Below are positions 14,170 through 25,100 of a stretch of 30,127 nucleotides of DNA, piece after piece. The position numbers and the translations under genes are program-made. Each line of letters starts with the position of its first letter. The stretch's first letter is position 1. Location of the stretch: the IMG/VR virus record IMGVR_UViG_3300032093_000594, positions 1 through 30,127 of that record; one strand, 5' to 3'. The stretch is from a virus. The notes under the pieces were generated by a model, which was not told where the DNA came from, searched no databases, and saw only the letters and a list, made by a program, of their open reading frames with translations.

Positions 14170-16089
14170 ATGTTTTTATCAGACACTATACCAACTAATC
14201 TAGGTGCCGGAGCTGCCGGTAAGAGTGTTTTTTCTAGTGCCTCACAGGCAAAAACCGCGCTAGAAGAAGCAACATATTTACAGAACGCATTATCAAATGC
14301 GGTAAAGGGATTAGTTGAAATACAAGACACCACAATAAAAAAACAAAGAGAAATTACAGACGGTGTTGTAATAAACAGTAATGCGTTTCAAAAATATATT
14401 ACTGACGCTTATGTTGGAACAACGCAGTTAGGTGAGGGATTAGATCAGTTAGGTGTCAATATTTCAGAAATAACAACCGCCGCTGGTGAAACAAGTAGTG
14501 CATTAAATAAGGCGGTTGTCCCAACACAGAGACTCTTGATGGATCAAATCGAGTATTCAAAAGCGACGGGTATGGCGACTGCTGACTTAATAAAAACAGA
14601 GGCCACTTTTATGAGAATTTTTAATTCTCAAGAAAATTCATTTAAAGAAATACAAAAAATCACTAATGAAGCTCAAAAATTAGGTTTAGATGTAAAAACA
14701 GTTGTTGATGATGTCTCTAAAAATATACAAAGTCTACAAACATTTAGATTAAGTTCTGAAGGTTTAACTCAAATGGCATCAGAAGCCGCTAGTTTAAGAA
14801 CTAGTATTGATGGTATCGGTGCGCTTAAATTGGCTAAAACATTATGGGACCCTGAACAAGCAGTTAAATTATCTCAGGGTATGCAAATGTATGGTGGGGA
14901 AATAGGAAAGTTAGGGAATTTCTTTGAAGTTATGAGAATGGGACAATATGATGCTCAAGGGTTACAGGATGAAATGTTAAAAGTATATGAATCGGCATTT
15001 AAATTAGACGAACTCGGAAATCCCATACCACCAAGCCCTTCAGAATTAATGAGATTAGAAAAACAAGCAACATTAATGGGTAGTAATTTAGACACCGCAA
15101 TGCAAATAGGTCAAGAAAGAGTAAAACAATCATTTATTGAAGATAAAATTAATAGTTTAACGCCTAACAAATTTGATAAAGACCAATTAGAATTAATAAA
15201 AAGTGTCGGAGAAATAAAAGATGGAAAAATTAGTTTAAACATACCTGGAGTAGGTGAAATTGAAGATGTAACTAACGCTACGGTTGCACAAATGAATAAC
15301 ATAAAGGAGTATCAGGAAAAGGCTAAGTTGGATGAAAGAGGAATTGCGATGTCAAATTTAAGTATATCCGAAAAACAAGCAAAAGATGTTAGAGCAATAC
15401 ATGACTATCTTCTTACTGGTGATAAAGGAGTTTTATCACAGAATGCATCAGAACAAAATAAAATCATGAAGAATTTAGAAAGTAACATGAAAGAATCTAC
15501 TGAATATTATGCTAGAATTCAAGAAAATGTAGGAATGGGTGATTTTATGTCTAAAATTGTTAGTGGTGTAAATATTAAAGATATTTTAGCTGTTTCAGCA
15601 ACAGAAGAAGATAAAATGCAACAGGACATGGCAAACACAAGTTGGTCGGGTACTGCTAAAGATTATATGATAACTGAAACTCCGTTTGAAAGTAACACCT
15701 TAATAAGTGGTGATAAAGGAACCATTTCAAAAATGGTTTTTGATAAAGAAGATGATTTTTTAGCAGCACCAAGATTAAATGAGATTTTAAATAAAGCAAA
15801 ACTAAGTTTTGATACCGCATACGCACTAAATGATATGTCATCAAAACCACTACCTATGCAAACAAAAACACCGGGTGAGACTTTTGCAAAAGTAGAAACT
15901 ACCGTTAATACAAATAACACCACCGAAGTTAAGTTCAGCCCAATAGTAATTGAAGTTAAAGGTGTTGATGGCACATTAAAACAAATGTTAGAAAAAGGAG
16001 ACAACGCAACATTATTAACCGATAAAATTAGAGAAGAGTTTTCTAAGATGCCAAAAATCATGGGAGAAAAAGGTGTCTTCGGTTATTAA
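14170..16089 (+). CDS. Tape-measure / central baseplate hub protein (T4 gp29-like)
   Basis: A 639-residue, largely helical, Gln/Lys/Met-rich protein with long stretches suited to coiled coils (around 20-230 and 290-420). It includes KLSQGMQMYGGEIGKLGNFFEVMRMGQYD near residue 240 (given as a landmark) and a compact C-terminal segment KFSPIVIEVKGVDGTLKQML ending MGEKGVFGY. T4 gp29, the tape measure, is 590 residues. Position after tube and assembly chaperones and before baseplate genes is the classic tape-measure position. On the usual rule of about 0.15 nm per residue the tail would be close to 100 nm. No peptidase or transmembrane region is evident. Confidence 0.75.
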   Translation: MFLSDTIPTNLGAGAAGKSVFSSASQAKTALEEATYLQNALSNAVKGLVEIQDTTIKKQREITDGVVINSNAFQKYITDAYVGTTQLGEGLDQLGVNISEITTAAGETSSALNKAVVPTQRLLMDQIEYSKATGMATADLIKTEATFMRIFNSQENSFKEIQKITNEAQKLGLDVKTVVDDVSKNIQSLQTFRLSSEGLTQMASEAASLRTSIDGIGALKLAKTLWDPEQAVKLSQGMQMYGGEIGKLGNFFEVMRMGQYDAQGLQDEMLKVYESAFKLDELGNPIPPSPSELMRLEKQATLMGSNLDTAMQIGQERVKQSFIEDKINSLTPNKFDKDQLELIKSVGEIKDGKISLNIPGVGEIEDVTNATVAQMNNIKEYQEKAKLDERGIAMSNLSISEKQAKDVRAIHDYLLTGDKGVLSQNASEQNKIMKNLESNMKESTEYYARIQENVGMGDFMSKIVSGVNIKDILAVSATEEDKMQQDMANTSWSGTAKDYMITETPFESNTLISGDKGTISKMVFDKEDDFLAAPRLNEILNKAKLSFDTAYALNDMSSKPLPMQTKTPGETFAKVETTVNTNNTTEVKFSPIVIEVKGVDGTLKQMLEKGDNATLLTDKIREEFSKMPKIMGEKGVFGY

Positions 16090-16105
16090 AAAATTTAAAA
16101 TAATC

Positions 16106-16113
16106 TATTTATA
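16106..16113 (+). promoter_or_regulatory. Putative late promoter octamer TATTTATA before the 1910-residue baseplate gene
   Basis: Followed by TATAAAAT, exactly as before the neck-like gene on the other strand; 16 bases to ATG 16130. Confidence 0.5.
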
Positions 16114-16129
16114 TATAAAATAGATATTA

Positions 16130-19100
16130 ATGGAAAGCCCACTATCATTTAATTCAACAGAAAATTTTAGGAAAAAGTTAATAACAAGAAACCTAAGACC
16201 ATATAAAGTCGAAGGGTATTTTAGTTATAGTGAACAATTACCTATTAGTGAAATACAAATTGTTGATTATTCTATCATTGATAGCCCACCAATTAATTTC
16301 TATCAAGAATTAAAAGAACCTGAGTTAATTGGATTAAATAAGTATTCACAAAAAGGGGGATTTGGAGAAGTGGTAGCAATTAACACTAATTTAAACGCAT
16401 TTTCAAATTTTGGAGAATACGACGCATATAATCAATCAATTGCTAATAATAGTTCATTAGAACAAAAAGGAGACCAACAAGAAAATTTACTTAGAGTATT
16501 AAATAAATTTAATCCTGAAAATGTATCACTCGGATTTGGAGAACCAATTATAATAAATGTTAATAAGGGTACTGAAAGTAATTTTGGAGAATATAGTTTT
16601 ACTGCGTCTGCACCAAACATAACAACAGAACAATCACAAATAATTTCATACCTTGCAAATGAATACGGGCCGGAGGGTAAAGTTAATGGTTTTGGTGAAA
16701 CAATTATTATTAACATTAATAAACAAACTGACGCAAATAAAGGTGAATACGAATACACCGCCTCTGAACGAGAAAGAACAAAAGAACAATCAAGAAGATT
16801 GGCGTATGTTTTAAACCAATATGGTCCTGAAAATTTACCAAATGGATACGGAAATCAAGAAAAATACCCAAATGTAAATCAAAATACAAAAACTAATGAA
16901 GGAGAATATGAATATTTTTCATCTGAACCGAACAAAACAACAGAACAATCACAAAGTTATGCGTATATTAAAAACAAATATAACACAGGTGACGGTGCTT
17001 ATGATGAAATTACAGTTGAAGATTTGGCACAAGAAACAATAAACACCCCATATGTTAGTAGCGAAACTACCTTCTCTTTTATACCATCAGAGTATAACCC
17101 TGTAAATATTATTCAAAATGAAAACCCAACAGGATCTGAAGGAACATTAAGTCAAGATTCACTTTTGGCTCAGTTCGCGGCTAAACAATTACAAAAAGAA
17201 TTTAAAGCAAGAGTTGCTTTTGAATTATTACAACAAACAGTAGGTAGGACAAACCTTTTTACGGGTGAAGTTGATCCTGCAACAAATACAACATCGGTTA
17301 GACCAAATACTGACCCATTTGATGCTTTAGGTATTGTAACAAATAATATACCTATAGTTCAAAAAAATTATAAAATAACAGGAGGACCAAATTCTGTTGC
17401 AAATGCTTTAAGTTTTACAGCAAGACTTGCGGGACTTTATAGTCCATATTCGTTAATACCTGGTGAATATTTCGACTACCCAAATAAAAACTTTTTATCA
17501 CAAGCGGCCCTTAATCCTATTGGTGCGGTTGCTGGTGCCGTAGGTAATTTAGCACAACAAATTAGTTCCTTATTTATTGACCAAGCGTCTGAAAAGTTTT
17601 TATCATATACATCTGATGCAACCAAAAGTTTATTATTTGATCAATTATTTTATAACACATATAGACCATCTTATAGATTTGCGGGTTTAAGTGCCACTAA
17701 TTTATTGGCACCACAATCTAATTTTTATGTTGGAATTACTAAAAATTATATCAGAGATTTAGTTAGTCCTAAAGTGGATTTACCTAAAGGAAGAAACAAT
17801 AGACCACAGGATGGTCCAGTTTATAGTTATGGTGAAGTAGGAAAAGATTTTGAAGGTAGTAGAATAAGTGATTTTCTTTTTGGTTTAAACTCAAGAAATT
17901 TATTTGATAGTGTTGATCCACAAGGGGGTTTTACTTGGATATCGAAAAATAATTACATTGAACCTGGAACATTTGTAGGACCATCGAATAAAAAAAATAT
18001 CTTAGCAAGATTTAACACCGATAGTTTATTTGAGACATCGGCATTTAAACCATTCTTTGATAAAACAAAATCCACAAACGTTACATTTACTGACGGTTCT
18101 ATTTTAGATATTACACAAAAATTAATAGATGCTGGTAATAAATCTACACGTAAATTAGAACACGTAGGTAACGCGATTAATCAAGTTTCTAAAGTCTTTA
18201 ATGATGGATACATAGAATTAACCAAAGGATCTAGAGTTATCAGATATGTAACTCCGACTTCTAAAAAACCAAACGGTGAACCATCCGAAGTAAAGGGTTA
18301 TGAATATTGTAGATTATTTACAAAAGATAGACCTTACTACACATATAATGAGTTACAAAAGGCCGATGGCCTTATAAGAAGTGGAGGTAAATCAACCTAC
18401 TCTGTATTAGATAACACATATAATTTGAACATCGCACCTATGAGAGGTAAGGGATCGACAAATTTGGATAATAAAGGTAAGGTAAAAAAATATATGTTTT
18501 CATTAGAAAACTTAGCTTGGAGAACATCGGATAGAAATGGTTTCAGAGTTGAGGACTTACCTGCTTGTGAAATAGGACCTAATGGTGGTAGAATCATGTG
18601 GTTTCCACCTTATAATTTATCCTTCGATGAAGGGTCCAACGCTAGTTGGCAAGACCACACTTTTTTAGGTAGAGTTGAACCAATAAAAACATATAAAAAT
18701 ACGGTAAGAACAGGTTCTATAAGTTGGTCTATGGTTGTTGACCATTCATCTGTTATGAATTTACTTTTAGATAAAGAACTACAAAATGTAAAAGATAATA
18801 GTGAAGTAACGAGAATAGTTGATTCGTTTATTGCTGGATGCTTAAAATACGACATTTATGACCTATTAAAAAAATATAGAGAGTTCACACTATCTGATGT
18901 TTATGAAGTAATAAACGAATTATCAACAGTAGAACAATATAGGGACTATTTTGAAACAATACAAAAACCTATAGTAACAAAAACAACGGAAATAGATAAA
19001 ACAGGACAAGTAAATAATAATGAAAACCAAGGGCAAGAAGATATTTTACAAAAAGAAGAATTTAAAGAAATAATATTACTTTTTGAACAATCACAACCTA

Positions 19101-21862
19101 AAAAAGACAATTTTAAAGCAGAAGACAGTTATAAAACCTATTATGATAATCTTTATAGTAAAGACACTAAAGATTTATATTTAGGAGACCCATCGGTTGA
19201 CCCCCCATTAATATCACAAGCTCCTGATAAAATAATTAAATATGATAGTAGAAAGGGTTCTGGATCTAGTAATTATAATTTTATAGACACGTTACCCAAT
19301 AATACCGAATCTTTTTCATATACAGAATATGTTGATGCTAGAGTTGATTCATTATCAGGGGTATTTGATTTTGGTGAAAAAGAATTTACAACTTTAGAAA
19401 AAGAATTTTTACCGGCAGTATTATCTACTTTGAAACAAGGTAAAAAAGTTTTTTTTAAAATTGAGGCATCTGCAAATTCAAGCGGAAATGATAATCAATC
19501 ACTTTCAGAAAGAAGACTAAAAACTGTTGAAAATTTTATTAAAAATTTTGAATCTGGTGGAGATAAAATTAAAACTTATTTAGATAACGGTAATTTAACT
19601 TATAAATCAGAAGCTAAAGGAGACGTAGCAACAATAGATGAACCGACATATAAAGATATTGATTGTCAAAAAGATTTTAATGTTGATGGTTTTTATGACG
19701 GTAAATATTCTGTACAGGCTATGTTATGTAGAAGAGTTAAAATAACAGGTTTGAACATTGATACACCTAATGAAGAAAATAAAAAAGACCAAGCAACTAC
19801 TGATAATGTTGCGGAAAGTACAGGAGTAAACGAACAAGCAGGTCAAGATGACCAAAACACAACACCACCTTCTGAACAAATAAAAAAACAACAAGTAGTT
19901 ACTACTCAAATTAAAGATAAAACAAATAAACTAAGGGCTGGTTTAACTAAAAGACTACTAAGAAAGTTGTTAACTGAATGCAACTATTTTGATATGATTC
20001 AAGAACAACAACCAATGGTTTATGATGGTATAAAAAGTAAATTTAAAAATTTTCATCCAGTATTCCATTCAACAACACCTGAAGGTTTAAATGCTAGACT
20101 TACATTTTTACAACAGTGTGTAAGACCAGGAGACACAATACCAACCGCCGTTGATAACGGACAAGGAGGGTTTACCTTACAATATAACGACGCATTTAAT
20201 AGTGCTTTTGGTTCCCCACCAATTCTAGTTTTAAGGATTGGAGATTTTTATCATACTAAAATAGTACCTAGAAGTATTTCATTAAAATACGATGATTTAA
20301 AATATGATTTGAATCCTGAAGGGATTGGAGTTCAGCCAATGATGGCTAATGTCACACTAAGTTTTGACTTTATTGGTGGACATGGAATAGCAGAACCAAT
20401 CGCTAAATTACAAAATGGTTTATCATTTAACTTTTATGCTAATACAGAAATTTATGATGATAGAGCGGATGAAACTGAAAACTTTTTACAAGAAATAGAT
20501 GACGAAATTTTAAAAAGTATACAAGATGAGGTAGGAGACATAGACCCTAATAGGCCAAGACAAAACGATGCTGGAGATACTATCGGAACAATTGAATCAA
20601 GTTTTGCGGACATAAATACAAATTTAATTTCAGGTAGAATTAATTATAAAGAAGTTATGAATCAATTGATTGATAAAACTGCGGACATGGTTAATGGGTT
20701 CAATCAGGCAATACAAAATACAATAATAGTTAAAGGGTGGGGAGGATTAATTATTTTAACAAAAGATAGAAAATATTCTGAAGGTTTATTTGACTATTTA
20801 AGTGGTAATACATCTAATAAGGTTAACATTATTGGAAAACCAGTTAATTACCAAGAAAAAATAGACGACCTTTTTCAAAAAACAAACCAAGATGTTGATG
20901 ATGAAACAATACCAATATTAGGGGGTTTAGAGTTCCAAAAAGATTTTAAAAATCAAGATATAAGGAAAATTAAAAGAAAAATTAAAGAAATACTTGACGA
21001 ACAAAAAAATCTTTATCAGCAACAATTAGATAAATTTGCAAATGACATAGTAAAAAATCAATTAGAATTTATTAAAATAACCGATAAAATTAATTTTGTT
21101 TCAAACAAAATAGACGGTAGAGAAAATAAAAGAGGTGGTGTTAACATTTATAATATATCAGGAACATCAGAAGTTGAAGCATCAAGTGTTGGTGCAACAA
21201 ACACTTACGACGAGTTGAAAAACGATTTTTTAAAAATTAGAACAGACTTAAATGATTTTAATCAAATACTAAAAAATTATCAATTAATCCCTAATGGTGA
21301 TAAAAATGTTTATAATAGCGATTATTTATTCAATTTATATTTAGTTAACAAAATTGAAGATAATGAAGATGCTCCTGATGTTTCGGTTTTTGATAGAAGA
21401 TTTGCAATGACTATGGGAGATTTATTAGTAGGTAACTACGATTTTTTTGTTGATCAAATAATTTCAGTTATTGATGGTTCAGTACAAAAAGAAAATTGGA
21501 AAAACTTCATATTTAAAAATTTAGGGTTCAAAGTTATATTTAGACCTCAAGGAAATCTATATATACCAAATGTTTACAATCCGAATAATCCAGTTAATAC
21601 ATTATACACTAAATTAAAGAATAGTTTTGACAAATTAGTGGTTTCTTACAAAGATAAATACACAAATGATGAGGTGTATAAAAGATTTTTTGGAGAAGAA
21701 AATGCACTTAATTATAAACCGTATAATAGAGATAAGCTTAGAAAATTTACTTACGAATCACAAGTTCCAATTGTACCACCAAATGATGAAAATTTAAGAG
21801 CTATTTGGTCAAATGTTGAATCAACTTGGGATTATTTTAACTTAAAAAGACAAATGAAATAA
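16130..21862 (+). CDS. Giant baseplate protein with tandem repeats and OmpA-like domain
   Basis: A 1910-residue protein, far larger than any T4 baseplate subunit. Residues 70-281 are four repeats of about 52 residues. Around 823-885 is a beta segment of the type WFPPYNLSF..TFLGRVEPIKTY..TGSISWSMVVDHSS, which I associate with baseplate connector proteins near LysM subunits. Residues about 1067-1211 form an OmpA-like domain with NQSLSERRLKTVENF matching its NxxLSxxRAxxV core; the usual GHTD aspartate is replaced (EASANSSG), so diaminopimelate binding is doubtful. A second beta segment near 1376-1449 has PPILVLRIGDFYHTKIVPRS and MANVTLSFDFIGGHG. The C-terminal 400 residues are Lys/Asp/Asn-rich and partly coiled. 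One base separates it from the gp53-like gene. Baseplate role inferred from neighbours and these segments. Confidence 0.7.
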   Translation: MESPLSFNSTENFRKKLITRNLRPYKVEGYFSYSEQLPISEIQIVDYSIIDSPPINFYQELKEPELIGLNKYSQKGGFGEVVAINTNLNAFSNFGEYDAYNQSIANNSSLEQKGDQQENLLRVLNKFNPENVSLGFGEPIIINVNKGTESNFGEYSFTASAPNITTEQSQIISYLANEYGPEGKVNGFGETIIININKQTDANKGEYEYTASERERTKEQSRRLAYVLNQYGPENLPNGYGNQEKYPNVNQNTKTNEGEYEYFSSEPNKTTEQSQSYAYIKNKYNTGDGAYDEITVEDLAQETINTPYVSSETTFSFIPSEYNPVNIIQNENPTGSEGTLSQDSLLAQFAAKQLQKEFKARVAFELLQQTVGRTNLFTGEVDPATNTTSVRPNTDPFDALGIVTNNIPIVQKNYKITGGPNSVANALSFTARLAGLYSPYSLIPGEYFDYPNKNFLSQAALNPIGAVAGAVGNLAQQISSLFIDQASEKFLSYTSDATKSLLFDQLFYNTYRPSYRFAGLSATNLLAPQSNFYVGITKNYIRDLVSPKVDLPKGRNNRPQDGPVYSYGEVGKDFEGSRISDFLFGLNSRNLFDSVDPQGGFTWISKNNYIEPGTFVGPSNKKNILARFNTDSLFETSAFKPFFDKTKSTNVTFTDGSILDITQKLIDAGNKSTRKLEHVGNAINQVSKVFNDGYIELTKGSRVIRYVTPTSKKPNGEPSEVKGYEYCRLFTKDRPYYTYNELQKADGLIRSGGKSTYSVLDNTYNLNIAPMRGKGSTNLDNKGKVKKYMFSLENLAWRTSDRNGFRVEDLPACEIGPNGGRIMWFPPYNLSFDEGSNASWQDHTFLGRVEPIKTYKNTVRTGSISWSMVVDHSSVMNLLLDKELQNVKDNSEVTRIVDSFIAGCLKYDIYDLLKKYREFTLSDVYEVINELSTVEQYRDYFETIQKPIVTKTTEIDKTGQVNNNENQGQEDILQKEEFKEIILLFEQSQPKKDNFKAEDSYKTYYDNLYSKDTKDLYLGDPSVDPPLISQAPDKIIKYDSRKGSGSSNYNFIDTLPNNTESFSYTEYVDARVDSLSGVFDFGEKEFTTLEKEFLPAVLSTLKQGKKVFFKIEASANSSGNDNQSLSERRLKTVENFIKNFESGGDKIKTYLDNGNLTYKSEAKGDVATIDEPTYKDIDCQKDFNVDGFYDGKYSVQAMLCRRVKITGLNIDTPNEENKKDQATTDNVAESTGVNEQAGQDDQNTTPPSEQIKKQQVVTTQIKDKTNKLRAGLTKRLLRKLLTECNYFDMIQEQQPMVYDGIKSKFKNFHPVFHSTTPEGLNARLTFLQQCVRPGDTIPTAVDNGQGGFTLQYNDAFNSAFGSPPILVLRIGDFYHTKIVPRSISLKYDDLKYDLNPEGIGVQPMMANVTLSFDFIGGHGIAEPIAKLQNGLSFNFYANTEIYDDRADETENFLQEIDDEILKSIQDEVGDIDPNRPRQNDAGDTIGTIESSFADINTNLISGRINYKEVMNQLIDKTADMVNGFNQAIQNTIIVKGWGGLIILTKDRKYSEGLFDYLSGNTSNKVNIIGKPVNYQEKIDDLFQKTNQDVDDETIPILGGLEFQKDFKNQDIRKIKRKIKEILDEQKNLYQQQLDKFANDIVKNQLEFIKITDKINFVSNKIDGRENKRGGVNIYNISGTSEVEASSVGATNTYDELKNDFLKIRTDLNDFNQILKNYQLIPNGDKNVYNSDYLFNLYLVNKIEDNEDAPDVSVFDRRFAMTMGDLLVGNYDFFVDQIISVIDGSVQKENWKNFIFKNLGFKVIFRPQGNLYIPNVYNPNNPVNTLYTKLKNSFDKLVVSYKDKYTNDEVYKRFFGEENALNYKPYNRDKLRKFTYESQVPIVPPNDENLRAIWSNVESTWDYFNLKRQMK
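16337..16972 (+). repeat. Four tandem protein-level repeats of about 52 residues
   Basis: Units cover residues 70-124, 125-176, 177-228 and 229-281 of the baseplate protein. Shared skeleton: N-[KEQ]-[YF]..., G-[FY]-G, then N-x-N, N-x-GEY, and TxEQS in the last three. The first unit is most diverged; a fifth partial start (NKYNTGDG) follows. At the DNA level the copies have drifted, so this is an old duplication. Confidence 0.85.
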
Positions 21863-21863
21863 T

Positions 21864-22181
21864 ATGGAGTATTATGATAGATATAGAAGTTTTTTAATAG
21901 ATGGAAGACAGACGGTTGTTCCGTTTGTTACTTTACCACCTAGACCATCAGACCAAAAATTTATATATAGAAAAAATCAATCTAGACTCGATAAGCTTAG
22001 TTTTGAAAAATATGGTACACCATATTTCGGTTGGTTAATTTTACAGGCAAATCCGTCTTTTGGTGGTTTAGAGGAAAACATTCCTGACGGATCGGCAATT
22101 ATTGTACCTTTTCCTTTGATTGCTGCACTACAAGACTACAAAAACGCTGTGGACACATATATATTTTATTATGGCAGATAA
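21864..22181 (+). CDS. Baseplate LysM-like protein (T4 gp53-like)
   Basis: A 105-residue protein. RKNQSRLDKLSFEKYGTPYFGWLILQANP and IPDGSAIIVPFPL (33-85 region, given in part) have the LysM shape: 'D-x-L-S-x-x-x-Y-G', 'W-x-x-L-x-x-N' and an 'I-P-x-G-x-x-I-x-V-P' end. T4 gp53, a baseplate wedge subunit, carries this domain, and small LysM tail proteins in other contractile phages join hub to tube. It starts one base after the giant baseplate stop and its end overlaps the next start by 11 bases, so all three are translated from one message. No Shine-Dalgarno; translational coupling is likely. Confidence 0.75.
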   Translation: MEYYDRYRSFLIDGRQTVVPFVTLPPRPSDQKFIYRKNQSRLDKLSFEKYGTPYFGWLILQANPSFGGLEENIPDGSAIIVPFPLIAALQDYKNAVDTYIFYYGR

Positions 22182-25100
22182 GTTTCAGCAAGAAAAAATT
22201 TATATAGAAACCGATTATGATAATATAATACTAATCGACCCTAATAAAGTATTAATAGGAAATCAAGTTCAAGATAGGTTAGTTAGACACGAAGACTTAG
22301 TTTTTTATGCAAATTTAGAGGCTAGAGTAATACCAAGAACAAAATTGGCGGTTGGGGAAAGTTTTGATAGCCCTGTTGTAAATACTTTAGTTGCTACAAT
22401 ACAAGGACAATCGGATTCGTTTGAAAAATTAAATTTTCTACAACCAAAAGGGAAAAAAGTTTTTGACACAAGTTGGTCAGATCAATTCACAGGAAAAGGG
22501 TCAAGACAAGGTCTAGGTGCAAATCAAACAGGGGAAAGATTTGAAACAAAAGATGGTACAATTAGGGCTTTCAGAAATGTTAGAAATTATGAAGACACGC
22601 AAGCGTTAGGTATTAAATCCATAAGCATTACCGTTAAACCAAATGCGGGACCTGGAGGTTATGTACCTGATGTTAAAATAGCATTAACAGATGTTGGGGG
22701 TAAGACTTTATTTGAGCAAGGAGAAAATTCAATATATTCTACATTTTTTAATTTACCTTATCCACAATTTTATTTAACAGTAAAAGGGTTTTATGGTAAG
22801 GCAATTAGATACACTTTGTTCATGACAGATTTTACGGCTAAATTTAATGATGATACGGCTAGTTTTGATATAGACATAAAACTAACATCAAATTTAGTTT
22901 CACTTTTACAAGACACATCTCTTACATATGCTAAAACAGCACCTAAAATGTTTCCAATAATTGTTGCAAAAGGAGGAACATCTAACAATGCACCTGGAGG
23001 TTCTAATACTTCTATAAAAAATTTAGACGTAGATTATTTAGGTAGACAAATTTTAAATCAAGTATATCAAGAATATGAAAATAAAAAGTTAATTTCACCA
23101 GGATTTCCAAGATTAACAATAGACCAATTTATAAAAAATACTGACGATTTTGTAACTTCAATAAAACAAAGTATTGAAAAAAAAGACTTTATTGCGCTAA
23201 ATGATATTAAATCTTTTAGGGAAGAATTAAATGAAATTAAAGATAGAAATTATACAGTTTTATTAAGTAGGTATTTAGACACTACTAATTATATATCTTA
23301 TGATGATGGTAAGGGACCTCAAATTTACTATGATTTTAAACAAACCATTCCTTTAGAAAAAAGAAATGAGATTGAAACTGCTATAAAAAATGAAATAAAA
23401 AATAGTGTCGAAATACTACAAAAAAATAAAACTTTCGGTATTGGTGGTTTCTACACAATAGGTGGTAAGAGTTTTCCATCTGAAATACCTGTGTCTTTTT
23501 CTGAAGACGAGTTATTTGTAAAAATAACACCAGATAAATTAAGTGATAAAGACTTTATTAACACATATACAATTAGATATGGTAGAACACCCGACCAAGC
23601 GGAACTAACGGATTTTAAAGTACAATTATTTTTGGTTTTACAAAACGCAGAAACAAGACTAGACCCAACAACAAACCAACCAATAAGTACTGAACCGACC
23701 TATATGAAATTTGGAATCACTGACCCAAATAGTCAAACACTTTTTCCTGGTGGATTTTTAGATAGAATTAATAATTACCAACAACAGTTAACCGCAAAAG
23801 AACAAGAAATTGAAACAAAATTTTCTAATGAATTATCAGATAGGGTAACAAAGGTAGACGGAACATTAGGTTTTAAACCAACCATTAGAAATATTATGGC
23901 AATAATAATTGCCGGATGTGATACATTTTATAGATTAATGGATAGAACCCATAGATTGGCTTGGGATAAAAGAAACGATCCTTTAAGAATAAAAAGCGTA
24001 ATACCTGCTGAAAAATCTTCAGGAATTGATTCTAAAAATGTTGTAAACTACTCAACAGGAAAATTAAACGAACAAAATGTTGTATATCCTTGGCCAACAT
24101 ATTATGTTCAAGAAAAACTACAAGATGGAAGGGAAAGTTTTGTTGTTAGATATTTGGGGGATCCTAAATATGCTTCTAAAACATTTGCATTTGATTATGC
24201 AACATGGCCTGAAGTACATTTTACTGAAAACTTTTTAGATGCTACAGTAAGAAGAGCAAGTTCGTCGCAACAAAACGTATATCAAAATTTACAAAATTTA
24301 CAAAATTTTACAACAGTAAACGCTCTTGAATTTCCGTTTAATAACAAACCATATAATAGTACTACCGAATTAAGTGTAATGTATGAGTTATATGAAAGGT
24401 TATACGTTTTATCAAATTATAGTAATATATTGGCAAAACAATTTAACCCACAGAGTCTACAGGCGGATACCTTTGTTTCACATTTAGAGGGACAAAATAT
24501 AATTAATGCAATAACTGAAAACTTTACAGTACAAGAGAAATTAAAAAATACAAATTTTAACTATGAAAACGCTTTTAATTATTTAAAAACATTAGCAAAT
24601 AATGGAACCGCAGATCATTGGTTAAATTTAGAAAGAGGTATTTTTAATACACCTTATTTACAAAATTTAACAGAAAATAGTTTTGGATTATATAGTAAAA
24701 AAAGTATTGATGGGTATACCTTGGCTTTAGAAAATAATGATCCTTTAGCGCCGAAATTTAAACAGTATGTTGAAGAAACAAAACAACTTGATTACGCGCA
24801 AGACGATTTTTTATCTAAATCAACTATTAATGAAAAGTCATTAACATTTTTAGATGATATTAAAGTTTTAGCAAGACTTAAAAAAAATGATTATTATACA
24901 AATATTTTACCATATGATAGAATGGATTATATAGTAAATAACAGTAAAAAAGATATCTTAGTAAACCCAACAACAAATAACCCAATAAATAATTTAATAG
25001 AACTTAAAGATTATCTTTCAAAAGGAGTAGAAAACTTAAATTTTACAGAAAAAACCTATAGAGACATACCAAACTATTCAGGAAATGTTTCAAGTACACA

